Source: Acidobacteriota bacterium (GTDB taxonomy: Bacteria; Acidobacteriota; Terriglobia; Terriglobales; Acidobacteriaceae). From it: a DNA stretch of 7,016 nucleotides. The stretch is from NCBI GenBank assembly GCA_019510535.1, contig JAEKKE010000291.1:1-7016 (forward strand), in the 5' to 3' direction. Under the pieces are notes generated by a model. That model ran no database searches and was not told the DNA's origin. It saw nothing but the letters and a program-made list of their open reading frames with translations. The position numbers and the translations under genes are program-made. Every line of letters starts with the position of its first letter. Position 1 is the stretch's first letter. This document shows positions 1 through 6,221 of this stretch, one piece after another.

Positions 1-641
1 CCGGGAGAACCGACGCCGGCGTGCATGCCCTGGGCCAGGTGGCGACCTTCGATCTGGAAGCGGGCATTCCGCAACAGAACCTGCTGCGGGCTCTGAACCG
101 GGCTCTACCCACCAGTGTGCGAGTGACGCAGGCAGAGGTCATGTCGCAGGATTTCCACGCGCGACATTCGGCGTGCGGTAAGACCTATGAGTACCGCATC
201 TTCGTCCGGCGCGACGCCGGGACACGCCATGAGCGCATCTGCTCTCCCCTCCTTGCCCGATACGTATGGGACTGCCGCTGGCCGTTGGACATTGCTCCGA
301 TGCAGCAGGCAGCCACTGCCGTAATTGGTGAGATGGACTTCAGTTCATTTGCCGCGAACGACCCGGATGTCTCCGTTCGCCAGGGCGGCACTCCGCCGAC
401 GATGGTGCGAACCATCTCCGCTTCGGAGTGGAGGCGTGAAGGCGACCTCCTGATCTACCGTGTCAACGGCAATGGTTTTTTGCACCACATGGTCCGGAAT
501 CTGGTTGGTACCTTCGTCGAGATGGGGTGCGGGCGGATGTCGGCGTCGCAGATGCCTGAGATTCTGGCAGCCCGCAACCGGTCGATCTCGGGACCGACGG
601 CCCCTGCGAGAGGACTCTTCCTGGTTGAGGTGCACTATTGA
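1..641 (+). CDS. truA: tRNA pseudouridine(38-40) synthase TruA, 5' end missing
   Basis: TruA converts uridines 38-40 in the anticodon arm of many tRNAs to pseudouridine in the cytoplasm. The reading frame is open from position 3 and enters the window inside the signature GRTDAGVHA. The catalytic aspartate of that motif is codon 12-14, so the true start lies to the left. A GTG at 21 is inside the motif and is not a start. About 212 residues are visible, against roughly 250-270 for the whole family, so only the first 50-60 residues are missing. Further family landmarks are KTYEYRIF (from about 180) and HHMVRNLVG (from about 482), part of the conserved C-terminal core. The TGA stop shares its last base with the ATG of the following peptidase gene (TGATG, 639-643), which points to an operon and translational coupling. 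Identification is secure; nothing in the visible part looks damaged. Confidence 0.96.
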   Translation, partial: GRTDAGVHALGQVATFDLEAGIPQQNLLRALNRALPTSVRVTQAEVMSQDFHARHSACGKTYEYRIFVRRDAGTRHERICSPLLARYVWDCRWPLDIAPMQQAATAVIGEMDFSSFAANDPDVSVRQGGTPPTMVRTISASEWRREGDLLIYRVNGNGFLHHMVRNLVGTFVEMGCGRMSASQMPEILAARNRSISGPTAPARGLFLVEVHY

Positions 642-1837
642 TGCGCGCGAACCAGCGGATTGCAGAGCTGGCAGGGCTGCGTGGCGTCCACGCCGCCTTT
701 CAGTGGCTGCATCTTCAGGAACAGCGACTGCTCGCCTGGCAGATGGAGATGCTGCGGATTCCTGCTCCTCCTTATAAGGAAGAACAACGGGCGGCGTGGG
801 TCCGGGACCGGTTTGTCGAACTTGGCCTGGAACAGGTTCAGATCGATGCCGAAGGAAATGTCCTGGGAGAGCTCCCTGGAAAGATCCGGAATGGCCCGAT
901 CACCATGCTTTCGGCTCACCTGGATACGATCTTTCCCAATGAAATGCTGCCGGAGCCACGGCTGGAGGAAGGGCGGGTCTATGCTCCGGGCGCTGCGGAC
1001 AATGTCGCCGGACTTACGGGGCTTCTGGCGGTAGCTGCTGCCATGAATGCAGCACAGCTCATGCCGGGACACACCATCCTGTTTGCAGCCAATGTCGGGG
1101 AGGAAGCGGAAGGAAATCTGCGCGGCATGCGTCACCTCTTCTTCCGCTCTGAGTATGCCGGACGCATCCGCTCCACAATCTGCCTGGAAGGGGCAGGGAC
1201 TGAGAATGTGGTCGTCGGCGCCATCGGCAGCCGCAGACTTCAGGCCACTGTTACCGGTCCGGGCGGGCACTCCTGGACAGAGGCAGGGGCTCCCAACCCA
1301 ATTGTCGTGCTGAGCAAGGCGATCGCTGCAATGGAGCGAATCAAACTGCCGCGCCAGCCGCGCACTACCTGGAATGTCGGGCGCATCGAGGGCGGCATGT
1401 CTGTCACCTCCGTGCCCGAGCGTGCAAGTTGCCTCATTGACTTACGTTCTGTCGATATGGACCAACTGATCTCTCTGGAGGTCCAGGTCCATCGGGCGAT
1501 TGAAGATGCTGTACTGGAAGCAAATGACGACGCCGGCGACCGCCGGCTAAGCCTCCAGGTAACGACCATTGGAGATCGCCCCGCGGGCGCTCTCTCCAAA
1601 GAGGCTGCTCTCCTTGAGACCATCCAGGCGGTTGACCGGCATCTTCGCCTGCGTACCGAACTCCGCATCGGTTCGACCGATGCCAATGTGCCGCTCGCTT
1701 TGGGACGGGAGGCAATTGCGGTGGGAGCCGGCGGAATCGCCGGAGGAATCCATACTCACGGTGAGTGGTTTGATCCAGCTGGGCGAGAGCTCGCATTGCG
1801 CCGCATTTTGTTGATCTTGCTCGATGCCGCTACGTAA
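641..1837 (+). CDS. M20-family zinc metallopeptidase / amidohydrolase
   Basis: This is a probable two-zinc exopeptidase or amidohydrolase of the M20 (PepT/ArgE/DapE/carboxypeptidase G2) superfamily, cytoplasmic, with no signal peptide. Numbering from the ATG at 641 (398 aa), the metal-site motifs appear in family order: SAHLDT with H93 and D95, the bridging aspartate D120 in GAADN, the catalytic/metal pair E154-E155, E183 in CLEG, H210 in the dimerisation-domain motif GGHSW, and the C-terminal histidine(s) H371/H373 in HTHGEW. STDAN (345-349) is also typical of the tripeptidase-like branch. All expected ligands are present and the length is normal, so it should be active. The exact substrate cannot be read from sequence. 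A TTG codon at 638 is an alternative start one codon upstream; the ATG is preferred because it forms the tight TGATG junction with truA. The start relies on coupling, as there is no strong separate ribosome site. Confidence 0.9.
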   Translation: MRANQRIAELAGLRGVHAAFQWLHLQEQRLLAWQMEMLRIPAPPYKEEQRAAWVRDRFVELGLEQVQIDAEGNVLGELPGKIRNGPITMLSAHLDTIFPNEMLPEPRLEEGRVYAPGAADNVAGLTGLLAVAAAMNAAQLMPGHTILFAANVGEEAEGNLRGMRHLFFRSEYAGRIRSTICLEGAGTENVVVGAIGSRRLQATVTGPGGHSWTEAGAPNPIVVLSKAIAAMERIKLPRQPRTTWNVGRIEGGMSVTSVPERASCLIDLRSVDMDQLISLEVQVHRAIEDAVLEANDDAGDRRLSLQVTTIGDRPAGALSKEAALLETIQAVDRHLRLRTELRIGSTDANVPLALGREAIAVGAGGIAGGIHTHGEWFDPAGRELALRRILLILLDAAT

Positions 1838-2002
1838 TGTGGCCGGACCACGTACCCGGAATTACACAAACACCCTTCCAGGGCTAACCAACGTCTAAAC
1901 CTCCGAATGCCGCCGAGCACAAAATTGCCTGTTTTCGGCGATATACTGGCGTATTGCATGGTGTCTTTGGCGCGCGTGCTTTATTGAGGGATACACAACT
2001 AC
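1838..2002 (+). promoter_or_regulatory. leader region of the HtrA gene, possible -10 only
   Basis: These 165 bases between the peptidase stop and the HtrA gene hold no coding sequence. A TATACT at 1942-1947 resembles a sigma-70 -10 box, but 16-18 bases upstream there is only A-rich sequence and no recognisable -35. TTGCCT at 1925-1930 is too close (11 bases) to serve. The promoter may therefore depend on an activator or on an alternative sigma factor, as many htrA genes do; that is inference. A short GTGG/CCAC hairpin at 1839-1851 lacks a T-run and is not a convincing terminator for the upstream operon. Confidence 0.25.
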
Positions 2003-2004
2003 AT

Positions 2005-2008
2005 GGAG
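2005..2008 (+). promoter_or_regulatory. ribosome binding site that decides the HtrA start
   Basis: GGAG at 2005-2008 lies six bases before the ATG at 2015, an ideal Shine-Dalgarno arrangement. The upstream in-frame ATG at 2003 has only GAGGG at 1986-1990, twelve bases away. Starting at 2015 also gives a protein beginning MSLWERI, followed directly by the arginine-flanked hydrophobic segment. Confidence 0.6.
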
Positions 2009-2014
2009 AAAAAG

Positions 2015-3610
2015 ATGTCACTGTGGGAACGGATTCAGGCCCGGCGTCTGACTTCGACCTTCGCGTTGCTGGCAACGCTGTCGGTCGGCATTGTGGCCGG
2101 CTCAGTTCTGACCGCGAAGGTTCATGGCAAGGAAGCGCAGGAGTCCTCCGACGCGACACCTCTGCGTATTCCTGAGCCCCAGAGCTTGGGCAACGGCTTT
2201 GCAAAGATTGCCAAGATGGTTGGACCCGCGGTGGTCAATATCAACACCGAGAGCCTGCCCAAGCAGGCTGCCCAGCGCCGCCGTCGCGGTAGCGGTAATG
2301 GCAGTCAGGATCAGCAGGATATGCAGGACTTCTTTAACCGGTTCTTCGGCGGAAATCCTGGCGGCGGTGATGACGAGGATGATGATGGCGCGGGCGGCGA
2401 ACGCAGAGCTCTGGGATCCGGCTTCATCGTCGATTCAAAGGGCTACATCATCACCAACAATCACGTGGTGGAGAAAGCCGACAAGATTTATGTAAAGCTG
2501 TCGACGGATTCAGAGAGCGAGACTGGACGTCCGGCCAAGGTGATTGGCACGGATAAGGACACCGATATCGCGGTTATCAAGATCGACTCTGCGACTCCCC
2601 TTCCGACTATCAAACTCGGAAACAGCGAAGGTGCACAGGTCGGCGACTGGGTGCTGGCGATCGGCAGCCCGTTCGGTCTGTCGCAGACGGTATCGGCCGG
2701 TATCATCTCCGCAAAGGGCCGTCAGATTAACGAACCCTCGCAGAGCGGTTTTGCGCAAAATCAGTTCCAGCGCTTCATTCAGACCGATGCGGCCATCAAC
2801 CCGGGTAACTCCGGTGGTCCGCTGGTGGATATGACGGGCGCTGTCGTCGGTATTAACACGGCGATCTACACGCAGTCGATGGGTTCCCAGGGTGTCGGCT
2901 TCGCCATGCCGGCGAACACCGTGGTCAATGTCTACAACATGCTCATCGGACCGGAACATAAGGTGACCCGTGGATCGATCGGAATCAGCTTCCAGTCGAA
3001 CATCCCTTCGGCAGTCGCCCGCATGTACGGTTCTGGCGTCATCGTCAGCACGGTCAGCAAGGGTGGACCGGCGGAGAAGGCCGGACTGCAGCCGGGTGAC
3101 GTAATCGAGTCGATCGACGGCCGCAAGATCAAGGACGGCGATGATCTGGTGAACGACATCGCAGCCCGCCGCCCGGGATCGACAGTCAAGCTGGGCTATC
3201 TGCGTGATGGAAAGGCGGCCTCGACAACGGTCTCCATCGGCGACCGCGCGAAGATCTTCGCCGATCTCAATGGCAATGGGCAGGACGACTCACAGGAGGC
3301 GCAATCTTCTGATGTGTCTGCCGATAAGCTGGGCCTGACCGTCAGTGCTCTGCCGAACAACGTGGCAACCAAGCTGGGCATCAAAGGCGGAGTTGTTGTT
3401 TCCGCCCTGAAGCCGGGATCGTTTGCAGACGAGATCGGGTTAGGTCGTGGACAGATAATCGTTGAGATTAACCGCAAGCCGGTGACCGACATGGCCAGCT
3501 TCCAGGCAGCCATCAAGAGCCTGAAGTCCGGCGATGATGTGGCCTTCCTGGTTCGCACACCGAACTCTCCGACTGGCGGCAACAATTACGTGGGCGGTAC
3601 CCTGCCGTAG
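2015..3610 (+). CDS. degP: Do/HtrA-family serine protease-chaperone with two PDZ domains
   Basis: This envelope protease degrades or refolds damaged exported proteins. Numbered from the ATG at 2015 (531 aa; the ATG at 2003 would add four residues), it has a basic N-terminus and a hydrophobic segment at 12-34, which is a signal peptide or anchor without a clear AxA site. A trypsin-like domain follows with the full triad: H150 (TNNHVVE), D184 (DTDIAV) and S266 (NPGNSGGPL). PDZ1 spans about 318-412 and PDZ2 about 438-520. Two PDZ domains argue for DegP/DegQ rather than single-PDZ DegS; which of the two cannot be settled, so the symbol is a family label. The protein is longer than E. coli DegP (474 aa). 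The extra length sits in a loop before the His domain with four arginines (88-91) and an acidic run (119-124), and in an acidic linker between the PDZ domains containing an EF-hand-like loop (417-428). It has its own leader and a strong terminator, so it is probably monocistronic. Confidence 0.95.
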   Translation: MSLWERIQARRLTSTFALLATLSVGIVAGSVLTAKVHGKEAQESSDATPLRIPEPQSLGNGFAKIAKMVGPAVVNINTESLPKQAAQRRRRGSGNGSQDQQDMQDFFNRFFGGNPGGGDDEDDDGAGGERRALGSGFIVDSKGYIITNNHVVEKADKIYVKLSTDSESETGRPAKVIGTDKDTDIAVIKIDSATPLPTIKLGNSEGAQVGDWVLAIGSPFGLSQTVSAGIISAKGRQINEPSQSGFAQNQFQRFIQTDAAINPGNSGGPLVDMTGAVVGINTAIYTQSMGSQGVGFAMPANTVVNVYNMLIGPEHKVTRGSIGISFQSNIPSAVARMYGSGVIVSTVSKGGPAEKAGLQPGDVIESIDGRKIKDGDDLVNDIAARRPGSTVKLGYLRDGKAASTTVSIGDRAKIFADLNGNGQDDSQEAQSSDVSADKLGLTVSALPNNVATKLGIKGGVVVSALKPGSFADEIGLGRGQIIVEINRKPVTDMASFQAAIKSLKSGDDVAFLVRTPNSPTGGNNYVGGTLP

Positions 3611-3635
3611 CCCTGCAATCCACTCGCAGAACACA

Positions 3636-3680
3636 GCGGCGCAAAATGGGAAATCTGCCCTTTGCGCCGCTTCTTTTTCT
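3636..3680 (+). terminator. rho-independent terminator after HtrA
   Basis: A perfect 10-bp stem (GCGGCGCAAA at 3636-3645 with TTTGCGCCGC at 3661-3670) encloses an inner GGG/CCC pairing (3648-3650 with 3658-3660). It is followed at once by a T-rich run, TTCTTTTTCT (3671-3680). It begins 25 bases after the HtrA stop and separates that gene from the next unit. Confidence 0.92.
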
Positions 3681-3709
3681 GTTGCCGAGGGTTTACTTTG
3701 TCAGTAACC

Positions 3710-3737
3710 TTGAAAGCAAATCAAGGTCAGACAGAAT
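3710..3737 (+). promoter_or_regulatory. possible sigma-70 promoter of the two exported-protein genes
   Basis: TTGAAA (3710-3715, five of six consensus bases) is separated by 16 bases from CAGAAT (3732-3737, four of six). Transcription would start near 3743-3745, at the foot of the hairpin that precedes the ribosome binding site. Its place between a strong terminator and the next gene makes a promoter here necessary, but the exact boxes are tentative. Confidence 0.35.
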
Positions 3738-3741
3738 TGAA

Positions 3742-3770
3742 AAACGCCTGATACGAGGCGTTTGCAGGTG
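3742..3770 (+). promoter_or_regulatory. hairpin abutting the ribosome binding site of the peptidoglycan-binding protein gene
   Basis: AAACGCCT (3742-3749) and AGGCGTTT (3756-3763) form a perfect 8-bp inverted repeat around a six-base loop. Two bases later comes AGGTG (3766-3770), a good match to part of the Shine-Dalgarno consensus, five bases before the ATG at 3776. There are only three T residues at the 3' end of the stem, so it is not a terminator. It could stabilise the 5' end of the mRNA, modulate translation, or, as DNA, be an operator. The structure is seen; the role is inference. Confidence 0.5.
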
Positions 3771-3775
3771 TTGGA

Positions 3776-4192
3776 ATGATGCGTATTTCCCAAGTCTCAT
3801 TTATCGTTGCGCTTGCAGTCTTGACCGCTGTTCCATCCCACGCGATGATGCGTTCGCGGCGGGGTCCAACGGCTCCACGTGTCCAGAAGAAATCAAACAA
3901 ACCGGCAACGGTACGTCACACCACGTTCAAGCCTGGCCAGCGCGGCATTGCTGATAGCCGCGCTACCGAAATCCAACAGGCGCTGATCAAGGCGGGTTAC
4001 CTGAACGGCGACCCGAGCGGCCACTGGGATTCCTCGACGGAAGCCGCAATGCAGAAGCTGCAATCTGACAACGGCTGGCAGACCAAGCTGGTACCGGACT
4101 CCCGCGCCCTGATCAAGCTAGGTCTTGGACCTCACCGGGAGAACCCGGCCCCGATTTCCGACAGCATGTTGTCGACGCTCGGGTCGAAATAA
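3776..4192 (+). CDS. exported peptidoglycan-binding (PGBD1-like) protein
   Basis: A 138-residue exported protein. Residues 1-23 form a signal peptide (hydrophobic stretch FIVALAVLTAV, probable cleavage after SHA). Residues 24-60 are a strongly basic, proline-rich, probably disordered linker (RSRRG, KKSNK). Residues 62-116 match the helical peptidoglycan-binding domain 1 pattern: IQQALIKAGYLNGDPSG, then a W-D-x-x-T-E-A segment and MQKLQSDNG, which is the usual three-helix bundle that grips the cell wall. No catalytic domain is attached, so by itself it is a wall-binding or targeting protein whose partner is unknown. A second ATG at 3779 is possible; 3776 is preferred for its spacing from AGGTG. 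It follows a terminator and its own possible promoter, and lies 60 bases before another exported-protein gene with no terminator between them, so the two may be co-transcribed. Domain call fairly sure, function not. Confidence 0.85.
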   Translation: MMRISQVSFIVALAVLTAVPSHAMMRSRRGPTAPRVQKKSNKPATVRHTTFKPGQRGIADSRATEIQQALIKAGYLNGDPSGHWDSSTEAAMQKLQSDNGWQTKLVPDSRALIKLGLGPHRENPAPISDSMLSTLGSK

Positions 4193-4252
4193 CGCCGCTG
4201 CACGCCCGTTTCGATAGCCCCAGCAACAGGGGAAATGCTCTAGTCTGGAAGA

Positions 4253-4837
4253 GTGAAGCGACGGATCGTTGTTCTCTTCCTTCTGGCAATGGCGGCGAGC
4301 GCTCATGCCATTGAGCTGAAGATCTCAGCCGATGCATTGGAGCGCACCCTGAAACAGCAGTTATTCAATACACCCGACGGCCGCTATTATCTGCGCGGCG
4401 ATGGGGCTTCAGCCTGTTACGTCTACGCCGAAAAGCCCCACGTCAGCTTCAAAGATGACCGCATCATCGTCAGTGTCCACACAAGATCCCGCGTAGGCGC
4501 TGGGTTACGCGGCGCGTGTATCGGGGTGGGATTGACGACGGATGCCGATGTATCCATGCTGCCGGAGGCAGAAGGTGAGACCATTGGTTTCCGCGATACC
4601 CACATCGACCAGCTAAGCACGTCGAAGGAGCTGGGCTTTCTTCTGGTTCCCTTCCTCAGCCGCAAGCTGCCGCAGAACATGAAGGTGAATGCCGCGGATC
4701 TGTTGCGTCAGGCGCTCACGAAGTCAGGCACTTCAACCGGATATCTGCTGGCGCTGGAGAAGCTGAAGATTCACTCCATGCTGATCGAACAGGGAACGCT
4801 GGTTGTGGATGTCGATGGAGCCGTAACCGTCAAATAA
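4253..4837 (+). CDS. exported protein of unknown function
   Basis: A 194-residue protein starting at GTG; an in-frame TAG at 4241-4243 leaves this as the only start that keeps the signal peptide. Residues 1-19 are a clear signal peptide (MKRR, hydrophobic core, cleavage after SAHA), so it acts in the periplasm or outside. I do not recognise the family. The mature part starts with a helix-like segment (ISADALERTLKQQLF), followed by alternating strand-like stretches, then a hydrophobic patch (ELGFLLVPFLSRKLP, about 125-139), a helix and a closing strand pair. This is reminiscent of long-sheet lipid-binding folds such as TULIP or YceB-like proteins, but that is only an impression. Two cysteines, C55 and C89, could form a disulfide. 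The ribosome site is poor: GGAA at 4247-4250 is only two bases from GTG. It probably depends on the preceding wall-binding gene. It converges on the ROK gene, whose stop lies ten bases beyond. Confidence 0.8.
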   Translation: MKRRIVVLFLLAMAASAHAIELKISADALERTLKQQLFNTPDGRYYLRGDGASACYVYAEKPHVSFKDDRIIVSVHTRSRVGAGLRGACIGVGLTTDADVSMLPEAEGETIGFRDTHIDQLSTSKELGFLLVPFLSRKLPQNMKVNAADLLRQALTKSGTSTGYLLALEKLKIHSMLIEQGTLVVDVDGAVTVK

Positions 4838-4847
4838 GCACGCTAAG

Positions 4848-5890
4848 CTATAGCGCCCGGTCATTCATTACGAGAGCCACCGCGCTTCGCAGTCGTGCCA
4901 GACTTCCCTCAAATGCAGGACGAAGCCTGGGACCGCTATGGAAGGCATTCCGGCGCATCTCTTCTTCGACCGCTGGTGAGATCAGCTGCCAGACCGTGGT
5001 GATATCACCGACGATGACGATCTCGCTCGGCGCAAGGCCTGAGGCGATCATGCGCAGACCTTTGCCGAGACAACGGCCCATCGTCTGGAGGGCAGCTACG
5101 GCCAGCAGCCATGACTACCGCAGGCACAGGCCGGCCCGCCCTCTTCCATCTGCACGTGGCCGAACTCGCCGGCCATACCAGCCTCACCACGAAGAAGCTG
5201 ACCATTGGCGAAGATACCTGTACCGATTCCCTCAGCGACATTCACGACGACAAGATCATGCATCCCATCGCTCTCTCCAAACCAGACCTCGGAGAGGGCG
5301 CAGGCGTTGGCGACGTTGTCCATCTCAACGCGTAGCCCCGTGGCTCGCTCGATGCGTTGCTTGACGGCCAGGACGGGCCAATGAAGGTTAGGAGCAAAGA
5401 TGAGCTTCTGTTGATCAAGGTCGGCACGGCCCGGGACACAGATGCCGATGCCATCCAGAGCGCGTTCCGGATGGGTGTCCACCATTCTGCGAACTGCCTT
5501 AATGATGGCGTTCATCGCCAGCTTGGAGTTATCGGGGAGGGGGACGATACTCTGCGAGATCACGCGACCGCCAAGATCGACGATGCCGAGCGTTGTCTGT
5601 GCCGGATGAATATCAAGTGCAAGGACAGCGCGTTTGTCGTTCACCTGCAGGAAGGTTGGACGTCGCCCACGAGGCAGGCGGCCGACTTCGCCTTCAATAA
5701 TCCATCCACCCGAGATCAGTTCTTCTACGATCAGCGAGACCGTACTACGCTGCAGGCCGGAGAGACGTGAGAGTTCCGCTCTGGAGACGGGCTGGCGCGT
5801 GCGGACAAGATTGAAGACCAGCGATAGGTTGATCTGCCGCGGTGTCTTGTTCGAAGCGCTCTGGTGACGTGTAAGGCGGAATCGTTGCAA
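4848..5890 (-). pseudogene. ROK-family (NagC/Mlc-like) transcriptional regulator, disrupted by internal deletion and frameshift
   Basis: ROK repressors bind operators through an N-terminal winged helix and sense a sugar or sugar phosphate. Reading from a TTG at 5890 (the only in-frame start before an upstream TAA), the first part gives 264 residues: a helix-turn-helix at about 35-57 (SRAELSRLSGLQRSTVS), the ROK domain from about 92, and the zinc motif H245, C255, C257, C262 (CACGSHGC). The kinase-type N-D-A-N is D-N-V-A-N here, so it is a regulator rather than a sugar kinase. Frame 1 then stops at 5098-5096. The family's C-terminal part continues in another frame from about 5105 down to 4848 (ALQTMGRCLGKGLRMIASGL ... 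ARLRSAVALVMND). About 45-60 residues normally found between these motifs are absent, with a net loss of 1 mod 3 bases. The combined length of about 347 residues compares with roughly 380-410 for the family. Otherwise both halves are intact, suggesting a recent lesion or an assembly error. Confidence 0.85.
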
Positions 5891-5918
5891 GCTTGGGTCC
5901 GTGCGTTACGTTCTCAGC

Positions 5919-5948
5919 ATCTTAGCTGGAGTGCTTAGGGCGTGTCAT
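5919..5948 (-). promoter_or_regulatory. possible promoter of the ROK gene
   Basis: On the minus strand ATGACA (5948-5943, five of six bases of the -35 consensus) is 18 bases from TAAGAT (5924-5919, four of six of the -10). A start near 5912 would leave a leader of about 22 bases before the TTG. CTTAG occurs twice in direct orientation at 5921-5925 and 5934-5938, thirteen bases apart, overlapping the -10 and spacer. This could be part of an operator, but the repeat is short. Confidence 0.3.
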
Positions 5949-5969
5949 CCAACTCGTGCCGTCAGCGCC

Positions 5970-6102
5970 GGGAGCAGATTTTTACGAGATCGAGGAGTGA
6001 GGAGAGAACTGTAGCTGGCCTACTGGAACGACGAGTGACGAAGAGATCGGGAATCGGGGTCCCCAGTCAGCTTTGCTGGCTGGGGTGAAGAAAATCTGCC
6101 CC
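5970..6102. repeat. interrupted inverted repeat, outer pair
   Basis: GGG-A-GCAGATTTT (5970-5982) is the reverse complement of AAAATCTGCCCC (6091-6102) apart from one extra A. The arms enclose 108 bases that include the strong hairpin at 6061-6085. The interval has no convincing gene. The layout resembles a small non-coding repeat element with imperfect ends, or a long folded RNA; only the repeat itself is seen. Confidence 0.55.
6061..6085. repeat. 11-bp hairpin with TTT triloop
   Basis: CCCCAGTCAGC (6061-6071) pairs with GCTGGCTGGGG (6075-6085) over 11 positions with a single T-G wobble, leaving a three-base loop. Neither strand has a T-run after the stem, so it is not a rho-independent terminator. 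GGGG at 6056-6059 directly before it can also pair with the CCCC at 6061-6064 or compete with the stem. It is the most stable structure in the 5891-6234 stretch and looks like the core of a dispersed palindromic repeat; dispersal elsewhere cannot be tested here. Confidence 0.7.
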
Positions 6103-6113
6103 GGCCCTCCGGG
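6100..6113. repeat. short GC hairpin
   Basis: CCCGG (6100-6104) and CCGGG (6109-6113) form a 5-bp stem with a CCCT loop, between the outer inverted repeat and the next one. It is minor alone, but adds to the density of self-complementary sequence here. Confidence 0.4.
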
Positions 6114-6211
6114 TTGCGGCGCAAATTCGCCCATACTTCGTTGTCGGCCTCTACTGTGGACCCGCCACAGCCTTCGACCTCCGCCTCGTCTGGACAAATT
6201 TGCGCTCGCAA
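6114..6211. repeat. second long-range inverted repeat with internal hairpin
   Basis: TTGCGGCGCAAATT (6114-6127) and AATTTGCGCTCGCAA (6197-6211) are reverse complements except for one extra base (nine perfect pairs in the inner block). They enclose 69 bases that carry their own perfect hairpin, CTGTGG (6154-6159) with CCACAG (6165-6170). The right arm ends 23 bases before the tRNA gene and would overlap its promoter. No gene is supported between the arms. Confidence 0.55.
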
Positions 6212-6221
6212 CGGCGATAGA
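6191..6221 (+). promoter_or_regulatory. weak candidate promoter of tRNA-Val
   Basis: TGGACA (6191-6196) matches five of six bases of the -35 consensus. The best -10 at usable distance is GATAGA (6216-6221, 19-base spacer), which is poor. TAGACT at 6218-6223 is a better -10 but 21 bases away. A promoter is expected because the tRNA stands alone; these boxes are tentative. Confidence 0.25.

Noticed and set aside
1836..1853. Terminator after the M20 peptidase gene
   Set aside because: The GTGG/CCAC stem has four sure pairs and is not followed by a T-run.
4217..4233. Hairpin between the two exported-protein genes
   Set aside because: Only four CCCC/GGGG pairs with a seven-base loop and no T-run; too weak to call.
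4841..4855. Bidirectional terminator between the convergent exported-protein and ROK genes
   Set aside because: CGCTA/TAGCG is a 5-bp palindrome without T-runs on either side; it may be chance.
5080..5110. Programmed ribosomal frameshift in the ROK gene
   Set aside because: No slippery heptamer or downstream structure stands out, and a frameshift would not restore the roughly 50 missing residues, so a deletion explains it better.
5111..5770. Plus-strand reading frames opposite the ROK gene
   Set aside because: They are antisense shadows of a gene whose protein family is clearly recognised on the minus strand.
5982..6197. Minus-strand reading frame of 71 codons in the intergenic stretch
   Set aside because: Low-complexity arginine/glycine-rich product, no clear ribosome site, and it runs across hairpins; composition alone explains it.
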